The notes beneath the pieces are model-generated. The model made no database searches. It was not told where the DNA came from and was given only the letters and a program-made list of their open reading frames with translations. The translations under genes were made by a program, and so were the position numbers. Shown one piece after another: positions 1 through 8,901 of a stretch of 64,000 nt of DNA (position 1 is the stretch's first letter; every line of letters starts with the position of its first letter). Origin of the DNA: CAWINH01 sp963837425 (GTDB lineage Bacteria > Chloroflexota > Limnocylindria > QHBO01); the NCBI GenBank assembly GCA_963837425.1, contig CAWINH010000004.1:57912-121911 (forward strand), written 5' to 3'.

Positions 1-378
1 CTCCGACTCCCCGGCACCCGCCCGACGCCTGAGCACGGCCCGCACGCGGGCCACGAGCTCGCGCGGGCTGAACGGCTTCGTGACGTAGTCGTCCGCGCCC
101 AGCTCGAGGCCAATGAGCTTGTCCGTCTCGTCATCCCGCGCGGTGAGCATGATGATCGGCAGGTCGCCGGATCGCCGGAGCGAGCGCGTCACGTCCAGGC
201 CGTCGATCCCCGGCAGCCCGAGGTCCAGGATCACGAGGTCCGGCGGCTCGGTACGGGCCCGCATCAGCGCCTCCTCGCCGCTTCGGGCGGTTCGTACGCC
301 GAAGCCGGCGCGCTCGAGGTAGTCGGCGACGAGCCGAACGATCTTCGGCTCGTCGTCCACGATGAGGACGGTCGCCAT
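1..378 (-). CDS. Response regulator, receiver domain (C terminus cut by window edge)
   Basis: Two-component response regulator of which only the 126-residue receiver domain is visible. The product starts MATVLIVDDEPKIVRL. It carries the acidic pair Asp8/Asp9, the phospho-acceptor Asp52 in VILDLGLPG, Thr79 in IIMLTA and Lys101 in YVTKPF, so the phosphorylation site is complete. The last visible stretch, ELVARVRAVLRRR, is the usual linker to an OmpR/PhoB winged-helix domain, which should lie beyond base 1. It sits 23 bases downstream of the small membrane protein at 402-830 on the same strand, so they may share a transcript. The cognate histidine kinase is not in view. Confidence 0.9.
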   Translation of the reverse strand, partial: MATVLIVDDEPKIVRLVADYLERAGFGVRTARSGEEALMRARTEPPDLVILDLGLPGIDGLDVTRSLRRSGDLPIIMLTARDDETDKLIGLELGADDYVTKPFSPRELVARVRAVLRRRAGAGESE

Positions 379-401
379 GCTGGCGGCATCCTACGGCCGG
401 C

Positions 402-830
402 TCACGTGCCGGCGCGCTCGCCCCCGTCACCCGCGTCGCGGCGATGGAGCTCCCGATGCCAGTCCTCGACCGTCCCGTGGCGGCCGGCCCAGCCACCGCC
501 CTGGCCCCAGCCCCCGCGACCACGCCATCGGCCCCACCCGAAGGCGGCGCGGAACAGCGCGAAGATCAGGAAGATCCCCAGGATCGGGAAGATGATCCCG
601 AAGAACCCGAATCCGAAGCCCCAGGGCCCGTGCCAGAACGGGCCGTACCCGTAGCCGTAGCCGTACGGTACGACCGGCACCGGCTGCCCGGACGCGACCG
701 CCGACTGCACCTGCTCGTTGAGCCCGCTCGACACCCCGGCGTTGTAGACCCCCACGCCGATGGCGACCACCACCCCGACCAGGAGCAGGATCGCCAGCAC
801 GCGGAAGACGCTTCCTCCGTTCACGTTCAC
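402..830 (-). CDS. Small two-helix membrane protein, Gly/Trp-rich tail
   Basis: A 142-residue protein I cannot assign to a named family. It has a membrane segment at about residues 10-29, a short external loop ending in a Tyr-Gly repeat (about 56-63), a second hydrophobic Phe/Gly-rich segment at about 72-95, then a basic Gly/Trp/Arg-rich tail. Near the end is the charged motif EDWHRELHRRD (122-132), which often closes short membrane proteins encoded beside two-component systems. The start used is GTG, preceded by an ACGAGGT ribosome-binding site. Its position directly upstream of the response regulator suggests an accessory or stress-sensing role in the envelope, but that is inference. Confidence 0.7.
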   Translation of the reverse strand: MNVNGGSVFRVLAILLLVGVVVAIGVGVYNAGVSSGLNEQVQSAVASGQPVPVVPYGYGYGYGPFWHGPWGFGFGFFGIIFPILGIFLIFALFRAAFGWGRWRGRGGWGQGGGWAGRHGTVEDWHRELHRRDAGDGGERAGT

Positions 831-936
831 ACCTCGTTTTCTGTGGATGCAGCCCGTTCATCGGGACCTGCGCCCACGAGAGTGCGACGCGAATGCGCTC
901 GAACTGTGAACGCGAGGTGCGAACGGTGGGGACGCG

Positions 937-3900
937 CTAGGCCCAGCCGCGGAGTCGGCCGACGAGGTGGTACGTGGCCGGGACCACGAGTAGCGTCAGG
1001 AAGGTGGAGCTGAGCAGGCCGCCGATGACCACCGTCCCCAGTTCCGCGGCGATGATCGAGCCCTCGTTGAAGCCGGCCGCCAGCGGCACGAGCGCCAGGA
1101 TGGTGGCGATCGCGGTCATCAGGATCGGCCGCACCCGGGTGTGCCCGCCGCGGATGATCGCCTCGCGGAGCGGCATCCCCTCGCGCCGGTGCCGCTCGAC
1201 GAGGTCGAGGAGGACGATCGCGTTCGTGACGACGATCCCGATCAGCATCAGGAACCCGATCAGGCTGCTGACCCCGATCGCGCGCCCCGTGAGCAGCAGG
1301 GCGGGGAACGCGCCGATCGTGGCCAGCGGGAGGCTGAACAGGATGATGAACGGCGTGAGCAGCGAGTTGAAGGCGAGTACCAGCATCACATAGACGAGGA
1401 TGACCGCCACTCCCATCGCAGCGAACAGCCCGCCGAATGCCTCCGCCTGCTGCTGGGTCACCCCGCCGACGTCGACCGATGCGCCCGGCGGCAGGGCGCC
1501 GGAGGCATCGAGCCGCTTGAGCTCCGCGGAGACCGCGGCCGAGACGGCGCCGGTGTCCTTGCCCACGATCTCGCCGCTGATCGTGGCCGACGGCGCAGCG
1601 TTGACCCGAGTGATCGTGGGTCGCACCTGCTGCTGGGTGACGGTGGCCACGTCGCCCACCGTCGTCCCGACACCGACCGGCAACGCCCGCAGGGCATCGA
1701 CCGATGCGACCGAGGCGGGGTCGAAGCGGAGGAGCACATCGACCGGGGCGCTCGCGTCGGCCGGCTGGATGGTCGTGACCTTCGTCGGGGTCAGCGCGCT
1801 GCGGACCACGGCACCCACCTGCGCGGCGCTCACGCCGCGCGCGGTCGCGCGGGCCGGATCCACGACCACGTCGACCTGTGGCGCCGCAGCCACGAGGTCG
1901 CTCGTCACGTTCGCGAGCCCGTGGATCCCCGCCAGGCCCCCGATCACGGTGGCGGTTGCCTGCTCGACCGCGTCGCTGTCCGCCGCACTCACCACCAGGG
2001 AGAGCCCGCTGCTGGCACCGGGGCCGTTCGCCTGCTGTACCTTCGCATCCCAGCCATCGGTCTGCACCGGGCCGAGCGCCGCGTCGAGTCGGGTCGCCTC
2101 GGCAGCCAGATCCGCGGACGGATCCAGGCGAACGTAGAGGGTGGCGGAGTTCGCCGCCCGCCCCTGCGTCGCGGCGATCAGCGTGTTGAAGCCCGTGTCG
2201 CCCTCGGGCGGGACGGTGGTCTGGACCAGGCGCACCTCGGAGTCGGCCAGGAGGATCTGCTCGACCTGTGCAGCTCGGTCGACGACCGCCTGCGACGAGG
2301 TCCCCGGCGGCGGCGAGAGGCTGACCGAGAGGAGCTTCTCCGACCCCGAGTTGATGAACTGGGTGGGGAGCAGGGGCACGATGAAGAGCGAGCCGATGAA
2401 CAGGGCGAATGCACCGAGGACCACGCCGAGCGAGCGCAGGCGCGAGCCGACGACGAAGCGGATCGTCGGATCGTAGACGCGGACCCAGATCGACCGCCTG
2501 GGCTCGCCCTGCGCGTCAACCTCGCCATGCGGCGCCCGCACCAGGAAGAAGGCGAGGACGGGGATCACCGTCAGCGCCACGATCAGGGAAGCGACGAGCG
2601 CGAACGTCACGGTGAGGGCGAACGGCAGGAAGAACTGGCTCACCAGGCCGCCGGCGAAGCCGAGGGGCAGGAAGACGGCGACCGTGGTCAGGGTGCTGGA
2701 GGTGATCGCCACCGCCACCTCCGATGGGCCGTGGATCGCCGCGGCCAGGCGATCCTCCCCGAGAGCACGGTGCCGGTACGTGTTCTCGAGGACGACGATC
2801 GAATCGTCGACGACGCGACCGACCGCGACCGCGAGGCCGCCGAGGGTGAGGATGTTGATCGTGATGCCGAACACCTGCATGAGGACGAGCGCGATCAGCA
2901 GCGAGAGCGGGATGCTGAAGGCGGCCACGACCGTCGAGCGCAGGCTGAACAGGAACAGGAAGATCGTGAGGACCGCGAACAGCGCTCCGAGTCCGCCCTC
3001 TCGCAGGAGGCCGTCGCGCGACGCGATGATGAAGTCGGACTGATCGGAGACGACGTCGATCTTCAGGCCAATGCCGCTGCGCGCCACGATCTCGTCGAGG
3101 GCGGCGGTGACCGCCTGCGAGACCTCGACCGTGTTCGCCGCGGTCGTCTTGCTGACCGACAGCCCGAGTGCCGGCGTTCCGTTGATCCGGCCGTAGCCGG
3201 TCGTCGCCACCTGCGCGGTCTCGACGTCCGCCACGTCACCCAGCGTCACCGGGGCCGGTGACGCCCCCGAGGTGTCGACGCCGACCACGACCCCGCGCAG
3301 CTCGTCGACCGACGTGATCTCCCCGGTCACGGTCACCGGGACCAGCTCGTCGCCGGACGAGAGCTGGCCGGCGGGGAAGGTGACGTTCGCGGCCCCGAGC
3401 GCGGCGCCGATCTGCTGCACGCCCACGCCGGTCCGTGCCAATGCCACCGGATCCAGGGTGATCGTGACCTGCTCGGCCAGGCCGCCAGTGACGTCCACGC
3501 TCGCCACCCCCGAGATCCCTTCCAGCTCGGGGACGATCTGGCTGTTCGCCACCTGGCCGAGGTCGGTGAGCGAGGCACCCGGCGCGGAGATCGAGGCAAT
3601 GACCACCGGCGAGGCGTTGATGTCGAGCTGCCGCACAGCAGGGTCCACGCCGGCGGGCAGCGTCAGGCCGCCAATCGCCTTTTCCATGTCCGAGGTGGCC
3701 TGGTCGATATCGGTCCCGTAGGTGAACTGCGCAATGACGAAGCCGATGGAGTTTGCCGATGTCGAGCTCACCTGGTCGATGCCGGGGATCGACTCCACCG
3801 CGCGCTCGATGGGCTCCACGACCTGGGTCGCCACGTCGTCGGCGGCCGCACCCGGATACGGAGCCAGCACCGTCGTCACCGGAAAGGAGACGTCGGGCAG

Positions 3901-4011
3901 CAGCTCCTGCTTCAGGTTCGTCCAGGCGACGATGCCGCCGCCGAACAGGGCTGCGGCCAGCAGCAGGGTCACCGACCGGCGATTGACGGCGAGGTGGGAG
4001 AGAAAGCTCAT
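937..4011 (-). CDS. RND-family efflux transporter (AcrB/HAE1-like)
   Basis: A 1024-residue inner-membrane pump of the resistance-nodulation-division superfamily, full length for the AcrB/MexB type. After a first helix (about 12-31) comes the extracytoplasmic porter domain with the typical start PYPGAAADDVATQVVEPIE. A block of helices follows from about 340, including the TM4 motif VVDDSIVVLEN with the proton-relay pair Asp402/Asp403. A second porter domain and a second helix block complete the duplicated fold. No periplasmic adaptor or outer-membrane factor is encoded nearby, which fits a monoderm or atypical envelope. The ATG overlaps the TGA of the upstream MarR gene as ATGA, so translation is probably coupled and the MarR protein probably controls it. 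The substrate is unknown; drugs or lipids are both possible. Confidence 0.93.
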   Translation of the reverse strand: MSFLSHLAVNRRSVTLLLAAALFGGGIVAWTNLKQELLPDVSFPVTTVLAPYPGAAADDVATQVVEPIERAVESIPGIDQVSSTSANSIGFVIAQFTYGTDIDQATSDMEKAIGGLTLPAGVDPAVRQLDINASPVVIASISAPGASLTDLGQVANSQIVPELEGISGVASVDVTGGLAEQVTITLDPVALARTGVGVQQIGAALGAANVTFPAGQLSSGDELVPVTVTGEITSVDELRGVVVGVDTSGASPAPVTLGDVADVETAQVATTGYGRINGTPALGLSVSKTTAANTVEVSQAVTAALDEIVARSGIGLKIDVVSDQSDFIIASRDGLLREGGLGALFAVLTIFLFLFSLRSTVVAAFSIPLSLLIALVLMQVFGITINILTLGGLAVAVGRVVDDSIVVLENTYRHRALGEDRLAAAIHGPSEVAVAITSSTLTTVAVFLPLGFAGGLVSQFFLPFALTVTFALVASLIVALTVIPVLAFFLVRAPHGEVDAQGEPRRSIWVRVYDPTIRFVVGSRLRSLGVVLGAFALFIGSLFIVPLLPTQFINSGSEKLLSVSLSPPPGTSSQAVVDRAAQVEQILLADSEVRLVQTTVPPEGDTGFNTLIAATQGRAANSATLYVRLDPSADLAAEATRLDAALGPVQTDGWDAKVQQANGPGASSGLSLVVSAADSDAVEQATATVIGGLAGIHGLANVTSDLVAAAPQVDVVVDPARATARGVSAAQVGAVVRSALTPTKVTTIQPADASAPVDVLLRFDPASVASVDALRALPVGVGTTVGDVATVTQQQVRPTITRVNAAPSATISGEIVGKDTGAVSAAVSAELKRLDASGALPPGASVDVGGVTQQQAEAFGGLFAAMGVAVILVYVMLVLAFNSLLTPFIILFSLPLATIGAFPALLLTGRAIGVSSLIGFLMLIGIVVTNAIVLLDLVERHRREGMPLREAIIRGGHTRVRPILMTAIATILALVPLAAGFNEGSIIAAELGTVVIGGLLSSTFLTLLVVPATYHLVGRLRGWA

Positions 4012-4433
4012 GGGGTGGTGTCCTCGTTCATGTCGCCCGCTGCATCGGCAAGCAGGCAGATGGCTCGTTCCACGATCGCGATGTCGTCGCTGGTCGGGAT
4101 GCGCAGGAGCAGCTCCCGCATCCGGCCCCGCCCCAGCTCCGAGAGGTCCTCGAGCTGCGCGAGGGCGGTGGGGGTGGCGGTGACCAATACCTGCCGGCGG
4201 TCGACGGGATCCTCGCTGCGTTCGAGGAGGTCCATCCCGACCAGCCGATCCACGACCTCGCTCGTGGTCGATACCGCCGTCCCAAGTCGCACGGCCAGCG
4301 CGCCAACGTGAATCGGGCCCGCGGAGGCGACGAGGTAGACCGCCTTGAGCTGGGCGAGCGTCAGGCTCAGCTCGACGACCTCGGGTGCATGGAGCACGGT
4401 GATGCGCTCGTGAAAGCGGTCGAACGCGTCCAT
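4008..4433 (-). CDS. MarR-family transcriptional regulator
   Basis: A 141-residue winged-helix regulator. The core shows the MarR pattern: helices around LTLAQLKAVYLVAS, a recognition helix STTSEVVDRLVGMDLLER, and the wing SEDPVDRRQVLVTATP, whose Asp-x-Arg is conserved. I chose the ATG at 4433 (MDAFDRFHERI). The frame stays open for 73 more codons, but that extension runs antisense into the divergent lipoprotein gene at 4544 and has no domain character. The TGA overlaps the ATG of the RND transporter, so it is the likely local repressor of that pump. Palindromic sequence between 4474 and 4508 is the best operator candidate. Confidence 0.85.
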   Translation of the reverse strand: MDAFDRFHERITVLHAPEVVELSLTLAQLKAVYLVASAGPIHVGALAVRLGTAVSTTSEVVDRLVGMDLLERSEDPVDRRQVLVTATPTALAQLEDLSELGRGRMRELLLRIPTSDDIAIVERAICLLADAAGDMNEDTTP

Positions 4434-4543
4434 CACGCGCCCGACAGCTCGCTCCTTGCTCGCTGACAAACTCGTTCGGTTACCCCGGATAATTCGGAAG
4501 TGCCGAACAGTATAGCGAAGCTCCGCGACGTAGACTGCGGGAC
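4434..4543. promoter_or_regulatory. Divergent control region between marR-type gene and lipoprotein gene
   Basis: This 110-base gap separates two divergent genes. It contains the palindrome TTCGG-AAGTG-CCGAA at 4493-4507, nested in a wider GTTCGG (4474-4479) / CCGAAC (4503-4508) inverted repeat. These are good candidates for MarR binding. On the + strand, TAGACT (4531-4536) lies 7 bases before the GTG start at 4544, suggesting a leaderless mRNA. Operator assignment is inference. Confidence 0.45.
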
Positions 4544-6046
4544 GTGGTCGTGCGATCGCGAGCCCTTGCGCTGCTCCTCGCCGGGCTGCTGGCGGGTTGC
4601 GCGGGCCAGGCGACGACGATCCCCGGTTCCCCATCGGCCACCCCCGGCGCATCGGCGTTCACGGGAGGGACGCCCCGCAGCACGGTCGCCGCGTCGGCGA
4701 CGCCCGAGCCGAGCCCGCCGGACCTCTCCGCCCGACCGCTCGTCTGGTTCGCGCCGCTCCCGCCGCTGCCGACGAACGCGGGGCGCCCCTACATCGGCTC
4801 CGAGGACTTCATGAGCCTCTTCACCCCCGGCGCGGACTGGCAGCTGGCCGCCTCGCGGGTGGGCGTCTTCAAGCTGTATGGAGAGTGGGTTGCCGATGCG
4901 AGTGATCAGGACCTGCGGGCCGTGGTGACGGATATCGGCCGGCGCGGCATGGTGCTGGCGGTGGAGATGGGGCCGCTCGACGCCACGCCCGATTGTGGCG
5001 GTGGGGTCGAGAGCTTCGGCGGGCTGAACGCCGCGGTCTGGATCGGCCAGCGCCTCCGAGGGGCCGGCGGCACGCTCGCGGTGATCGCCCTCGACGAGCC
5101 GTACTACTTCGCGCATGTCTACGATGGCCCCGGCGCCTGTCACTGGCCGGTGGCCACCGTGGCCGCTGCCGTCGCCCATTTCATCGCGACGATGCGCAAC
5201 CTGTACCCGGCGCTCATCGTCGGCGACATCGAGCCCACTCCCACGCCGGTCACCGCCGATGACCTGGCGAGCTGGCTGGATGCCTACGCGGCGGCCGTCG
5301 GAGAGCCACCTGCGTTCCTCCACCTCGACATCGACTGGGCTCGGAGCGGCTGGCCGGCGCTCGGCATGGCCGTCCAGGCTGCGGGCTCGGCGCGCGGCGT
5401 GCCCGTCGGCATGATCTACAACGGAGGCTCGTCCACATCGGACGCGCAGTGGCTGTCCCTCGCCGGGCGTCGGGTGCTGACCTACGAGGCCGATGCCGGC
5501 GCGCAGCCCGACCACGTCATCTTCCAGTCCTGGATGGACAAGCCTGACCACGTTCTGCCCGAGAGCGATCCGTTGAGCTTTGCGGCGCTCGTGAACCGCT
5601 ATTTCGACGATCGCGCCGGGCTCGGCGAGGTGGCGGGCGGCCCAGTCAACCTGGCCCTCCGGAAGCCAGCGACCGCCAGCTCGTCGATCTCGGGCTCGAC
5701 CCCGGACCGGGCGGTGGATGGCGACTCGGACACGCTGTGGAGCGCCGGCACCGGGCCGCCGGGCTGGATTCAGATCGACCTCGGCGGCGTACAGCAGGTC
5801 GCCGAGATCCGGCTCCAGGTCTCGCAGTACCCGACAGGACCGACGCACCACACCGTCAGCTGCCTGCCGGCGGCGGGAGCCCAGCCCACGCGCACGTTCA
5901 CGCTCGACGGCACGACGGCCGATCTCGACGTCCTGACCGTGACGCCCGATGCGTCGCTCAGCTGCCGGATCATCAGGGTCGCGACCTCGGCGAGCCCCTC
6001 GTGGGTCGCGTGGCGCGAGATCGAGGTCCTGGGTCCGCAGGCCTAG
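4544..6046 (+). CDS. Secreted lipoprotein with TIM-barrel-like region and C-terminal discoidin (F5/8 C) domain
   Basis: A 500-residue predicted lipoprotein starting at GTG. The signal peptide MVVRSRALALLLAGLLAGC ends in a lipobox with Cys19, followed by a Ser/Pro/Thr-rich linker to about residue 60. Residues about 60-360 alternate strands and helices with motifs such as VFKLYGEW and LDIDWARSGWP, reminiscent of glycoside-hydrolase-like barrels, though I see no certain catalytic pair. From about residue 365 (NLALRKPATASSS, AVDGDSDTLWSAG, WIQIDLGG) the protein is a clear F5/8 type C carbohydrate-binding-like domain. It is probably anchored outside the membrane and binds polysaccharide. It is divergent from the MarR/RND operon and has no obvious partner. 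Confidence 0.8.
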   Translation: MVVRSRALALLLAGLLAGCAGQATTIPGSPSATPGASAFTGGTPRSTVAASATPEPSPPDLSARPLVWFAPLPPLPTNAGRPYIGSEDFMSLFTPGADWQLAASRVGVFKLYGEWVADASDQDLRAVVTDIGRRGMVLAVEMGPLDATPDCGGGVESFGGLNAAVWIGQRLRGAGGTLAVIALDEPYYFAHVYDGPGACHWPVATVAAAVAHFIATMRNLYPALIVGDIEPTPTPVTADDLASWLDAYAAAVGEPPAFLHLDIDWARSGWPALGMAVQAAGSARGVPVGMIYNGGSSTSDAQWLSLAGRRVLTYEADAGAQPDHVIFQSWMDKPDHVLPESDPLSFAALVNRYFDDRAGLGEVAGGPVNLALRKPATASSSISGSTPDRAVDGDSDTLWSAGTGPPGWIQIDLGGVQQVAEIRLQVSQYPTGPTHHTVSCLPAAGAQPTRTFTLDGTTADLDVLTVTPDASLSCRIIRVATSASPSWVAWREIEVLGPQA

Positions 6047-6056
6047 GGCCGCGGTC

Positions 6057-7004
6057 CTAGATCGGCGCCCGCCGCCCGATCAGCCGCCGATGCCCGTAGC
6101 GGGTGTTGGCGAGCGCCACACCGGCGATGATCAGCACCATACCGGCCAGGACCGGCAGCCCCAGCTCCTCGCCGCGCACCGCCACCCCGAGGATCGCACC
6201 GACCACCGGCAGGACATACGCGACCATCGAGGTCCGCGTCGCACCCCATCGGCCGAGCAGGAAGAAGAACGCGAGGAACGCGAGCCCGGAGCCGATGAGG
6301 CCCAGCCACACGACGGAGAGCACCGTTGATGCCTCGACCCGGGTCGAGAGCGGGTCACCAAACGCGAGCGCCAGGACCAGGGTGATGACGAAGGCGAAGC
6401 CGACCTCCATGAAGGCGCTCGTCAGCGGCGCGAGGTTCGGCACCGTGCGCCGGGCGTAGACGCCGGCCGCGCCGTAGGAGACCGCGGAGCCGACCAGCGC
6501 CAGCTCCCCCGGCAGGCTCCCGCCCAGGCCGTTCGCGAAGCTCGGGCTGGTGAGGGCCACGACGCCGATGAAGCCGAGGGCCAGGCCGGCCAATCTGTTG
6601 ATGGTGATCGGCTCGTCGACGAGCACCATCGCCGCGAAGACGATCGCGAAGAGCGGCACGGTGCCGTTCAGGATGGCGGCCAGCGCCGAGTCGATGCTCT
6701 CCTCGCCCCAGGTGATGAGCGAGAAGGGGATGACGATGCCGAGCATCGCCACGATGACCATGTGCCCGTAGATCCGCCGCTCGTGCGGCATCCGCTGATG
6801 GGCGACGCGCATGACGATGGCGAGCACCGCGGCACCGATCGCCAGCCGGCCGGCGACCAGGGTGAAGGGGGTGAGCGTTTCGACCCCGATCTTGATGAAG
6901 AGGTAGCTGCTGCCCCACGCGACGCCGAGCGCGAGGAACACCAGCCACTCGACCGGCGTCGCGCGTCTGGGCATGCCGGGGAGACTACCGGGATTTCCTG
7001 CCAT
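6057..7004 (-). CDS. EamA/DMT-family transporter
   Basis: A 315-residue integral membrane protein of the drug/metabolite transporter superfamily. It consists of two EamA repeats, about ten helices in all. The first helix carries the family signature LALGVAWGSSYLFIKIG. Each repeat ends in a Gly/Ala-rich helix, for example IVFAAMVLVDEPITINRLAGLALGF cut by short loops. The end is a basic tail RYGHRRLIGRR. The longer start (ATG at 7004) is used; an alternative ATG at 6974 would drop ten residues, and neither has a strong ribosome-binding site. Substrate cannot be told from sequence. It converges with the lipoprotein gene, with only 10 bases between stops. Confidence 0.88.
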   Translation of the reverse strand: MAGNPGSLPGMPRRATPVEWLVFLALGVAWGSSYLFIKIGVETLTPFTLVAGRLAIGAAVLAIVMRVAHQRMPHERRIYGHMVIVAMLGIVIPFSLITWGEESIDSALAAILNGTVPLFAIVFAAMVLVDEPITINRLAGLALGFIGVVALTSPSFANGLGGSLPGELALVGSAVSYGAAGVYARRTVPNLAPLTSAFMEVGFAFVITLVLALAFGDPLSTRVEASTVLSVVWLGLIGSGLAFLAFFFLLGRWGATRTSMVAYVLPVVGAILGVAVRGEELGLPVLAGMVLIIAGVALANTRYGHRRLIGRRAPI

Positions 7005-7072
7005 CTGCCGTCATGAACGCCGCGGCCGGCACCGGCGTGAGGACAGAGTGGCCGGAGACAACGTCGACGGCA

Positions 7073-7219
7073 CTATCTCTCAGCCAGTGGTTCGTACGCC
7101 GCCGATTGCGCGGGCTCCGCGTGGGAAGCTCAACTATCTCTCAGCCGCTGAGAGGCAGGGCCGTCTCGAGCCCGCCGTTCCGGTCGCCTGGAGCGCAAGA
7201 ACCACCCCGTGAGAGGTAG
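7073..7219. repeat. Dispersed element, family D copy 1
   Basis: A 147-base element in the 337-base gap 7005-7341. Its ends are imperfect inverted repeats, CTATCTCTCAG (7073-7083) and GTGAGAGGTAG (7209-7219). A central palindrome CTCTCAG-CCG-CTGAGAG lies at 7138-7154. A second copy lies at 9597-9753, on the other side of the sigma/anti-sigma pair. The ends are bounded by TA, as expected for insertions of the Tc1/mariner-IS630 type, but that origin is inference. The rest of the gap holds no gene that I can support. Confidence 0.6.
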
Positions 7220-7341
7220 CTCCAGGTGCCCAACGGCGACGTCGAGGGCTACGTGGTCCTCATCGGCCTGGTGGCGCGATCCAGGGCGCTGTCGTGCTGA
7301 CCCGCACGATCGCAACGGCGCCGCCCACCGCGTAGGTTCTC

Positions 7342-8901
7342 TCAGCGGGTGGCAGCGGCAAAGCGGAACCACTGGCTGGCGTACGCCTGGTTGAGCGGCA
7401 CACCGTCTCCGGCGCCAAGAGCAAGCAGCCCGTCAGGCAGAACCCATAGCGCCGTGTCGTGCGGGTTGGGGAGCAACTGCTGCTCCAAGCCAAGGTAGCT
7501 CACGTCGAGGGACGGGCCGCTGACCGCGAGGGCGGTCCAGTGGAAGCCGTCGACTGACGCCCAGGCGGTCGGGTCCTGGCCAACCCATGTCTGGCGGAGG
7601 CCCAACCCGATCATGGTGGTGCCGTCGGAGGCGAGCATTCCCATCGGAGGCAGATCTGCCCCCATCGCTCCCGCGAGTTCCCAGGAGCTCCCGTCCGCGG
7701 ACGCCCACGCAGTGACGACCGCGCCGGCCGCGTAATCGACCGACGGGTAGAGCTCGGACCCGCTGTTGATGCCGACCGCGAACAGGCCATTTGAACCGAC
7801 CAGCAGCTGAGTCAGGACGCCGCCCCGCACCCGGTCGGCCTGGACGGCTGCCTCGGTCCAGGCAACGCCATCGGGGGATGTCCAGGCTGCAGCGCGGCCG
7901 GCACCCGTCACGAGCTGCATGCCGGCGTTGCTGTCGGGCTGCCCGTCACGGCCCACGATCACGTAACCGCCGCGGTAGGCCGCCAAATCCCGAACGATCG
8001 CCTGCTCCTCAGCCGGCAGATCAACACGCTCCCAGACGCGGCCATCCGTCGAATGGACGACCACGGAATCTCCGACACCACTCGGCTGCACGTTCTCGAG
8101 CCCGATGGCGACGAGCCCCGAGCGGCCTGATGCGACGTCCACCAGCTGCGGGCTCCCTGACGGCCAGAACGCACGCCAGGAGGGACTCTCCATCTCGGTC
8201 CAGGCGACGCCATCGGTTGAACTCCAGATCCGCTGTTGGCCAACCGCGACCAGGCCGTCCGGCGTTGACAGGAGGTATTCGGGGCACATGTAGAAGGCGA
8301 ACTGGTCGCCGGAGGAGAACCGCGCGGTGATGGTCCAGTTAACACCGTCATCAGAGCGCAAGAAGGTTGCCTCCTCGCACTGGAACCCGTGGCTGATAGA
8401 TCCCGCGGCGACGAATCCGCCATTCCACGGCAGGATCGCGTTGAGATACGTGCTCGTCCCCTTCTGGCTCGTGTAGACGGGCGGCTGGTACGGGAAGGGT
8501 TCGAATGGATCGGTCCACCCGATACCGCTCCACGACGAGAGCACCGGAGTCGGTCCTGGCGTCGGGACGGGAGTCATCGTCGGTTCCGCGCTCGACGTTG
8601 CCTCAGCGCTGGCGCTCGCGCCCAAGCTGGCGGTGGGAACGGGCGTTGCGCTCGGCTCCGGGCTGCCGCTCGGCGACTGCCCCACCAGCTGGCGCGGGAC
8701 GAAGATGATCGCCAGCGCCGCGATGGCCACCACGACCACGGTGGCCGCGGCCAGCCGCAGGGGCGGCGAGAACCAGAGCATGCGCGCCGGCGCGTGCTCG
8801 GTGACATCGGTCAAGCGGTATCGCAGCGACACGGGAGCCTCCTTGCCGGCGATCTCGCGGAGGACGACGGTCAGGTCCTGCTTAAAGCGCTCGTCGTTCA
8901 T
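7342..8901 (-). CDS. Membrane-anchored beta-propeller protein, candidate anti-sigma factor
   Basis: A 519-residue protein with a short cytoplasmic N terminus (about 1-45), one membrane helix (about 48-68), a Ser/Pro/Thr-rich linker (about 75-125) and a large external domain. The external part repeats the Asp-box-like motif SxDGxxWT (SDDGVNWT, STDGVAWT, SPDGVAWT, SADGSSWE, SVDGFHWT), which marks a sialidase-like BNR propeller fold. Its ATG overlaps the stop of the ECF sigma gene (ATGA), so the two are translationally coupled. This arrangement is that of a transmembrane anti-sigma factor whose external propeller senses a ligand. The N terminus lacks a recognisable zinc anti-sigma motif, so the anti-sigma role rests on context. 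Confidence 0.75.
   Translation of the reverse strand: MNDERFKQDLTVVLREIAGKEAPVSLRYRLTDVTEHAPARMLWFSPPLRLAAATVVVVAIAALAIIFVPRQLVGQSPSGSPEPSATPVPTASLGASASAEATSSAEPTMTPVPTPGPTPVLSSWSGIGWTDPFEPFPYQPPVYTSQKGTSTYLNAILPWNGGFVAAGSISHGFQCEEATFLRSDDGVNWTITARFSSGDQFAFYMCPEYLLSTPDGLVAVGQQRIWSSTDGVAWTEMESPSWRAFWPSGSPQLVDVASGRSGLVAIGLENVQPSGVGDSVVVHSTDGRVWERVDLPAEEQAIVRDLAAYRGGYVIVGRDGQPDSNAGMQLVTGAGRAAAWTSPDGVAWTEAAVQADRVRGGVLTQLLVGSNGLFAVGINSGSELYPSVDYAAGAVVTAWASADGSSWELAGAMGADLPPMGMLASDGTTMIGLGLRQTWVGQDPTAWASVDGFHWTALAVSGPSLDVSYLGLEQQLLPNPHDTALWVLPDGLLALGAGDGVPLNQAYASQWFRFAAATR

Noticed and set aside
1141..3261. 706-codon open frame on the plus strand
   Set aside because: It is antisense to the RND transporter and is rich in Arg/Asp/Gln, the usual shadow of a GC-rich gene. 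The transporter frame has complete family motifs.
4433..5851. 472-codon minus-strand frame
   Set aside because: It is antisense to the discoidin lipoprotein, and its composition is that of a shadow frame.
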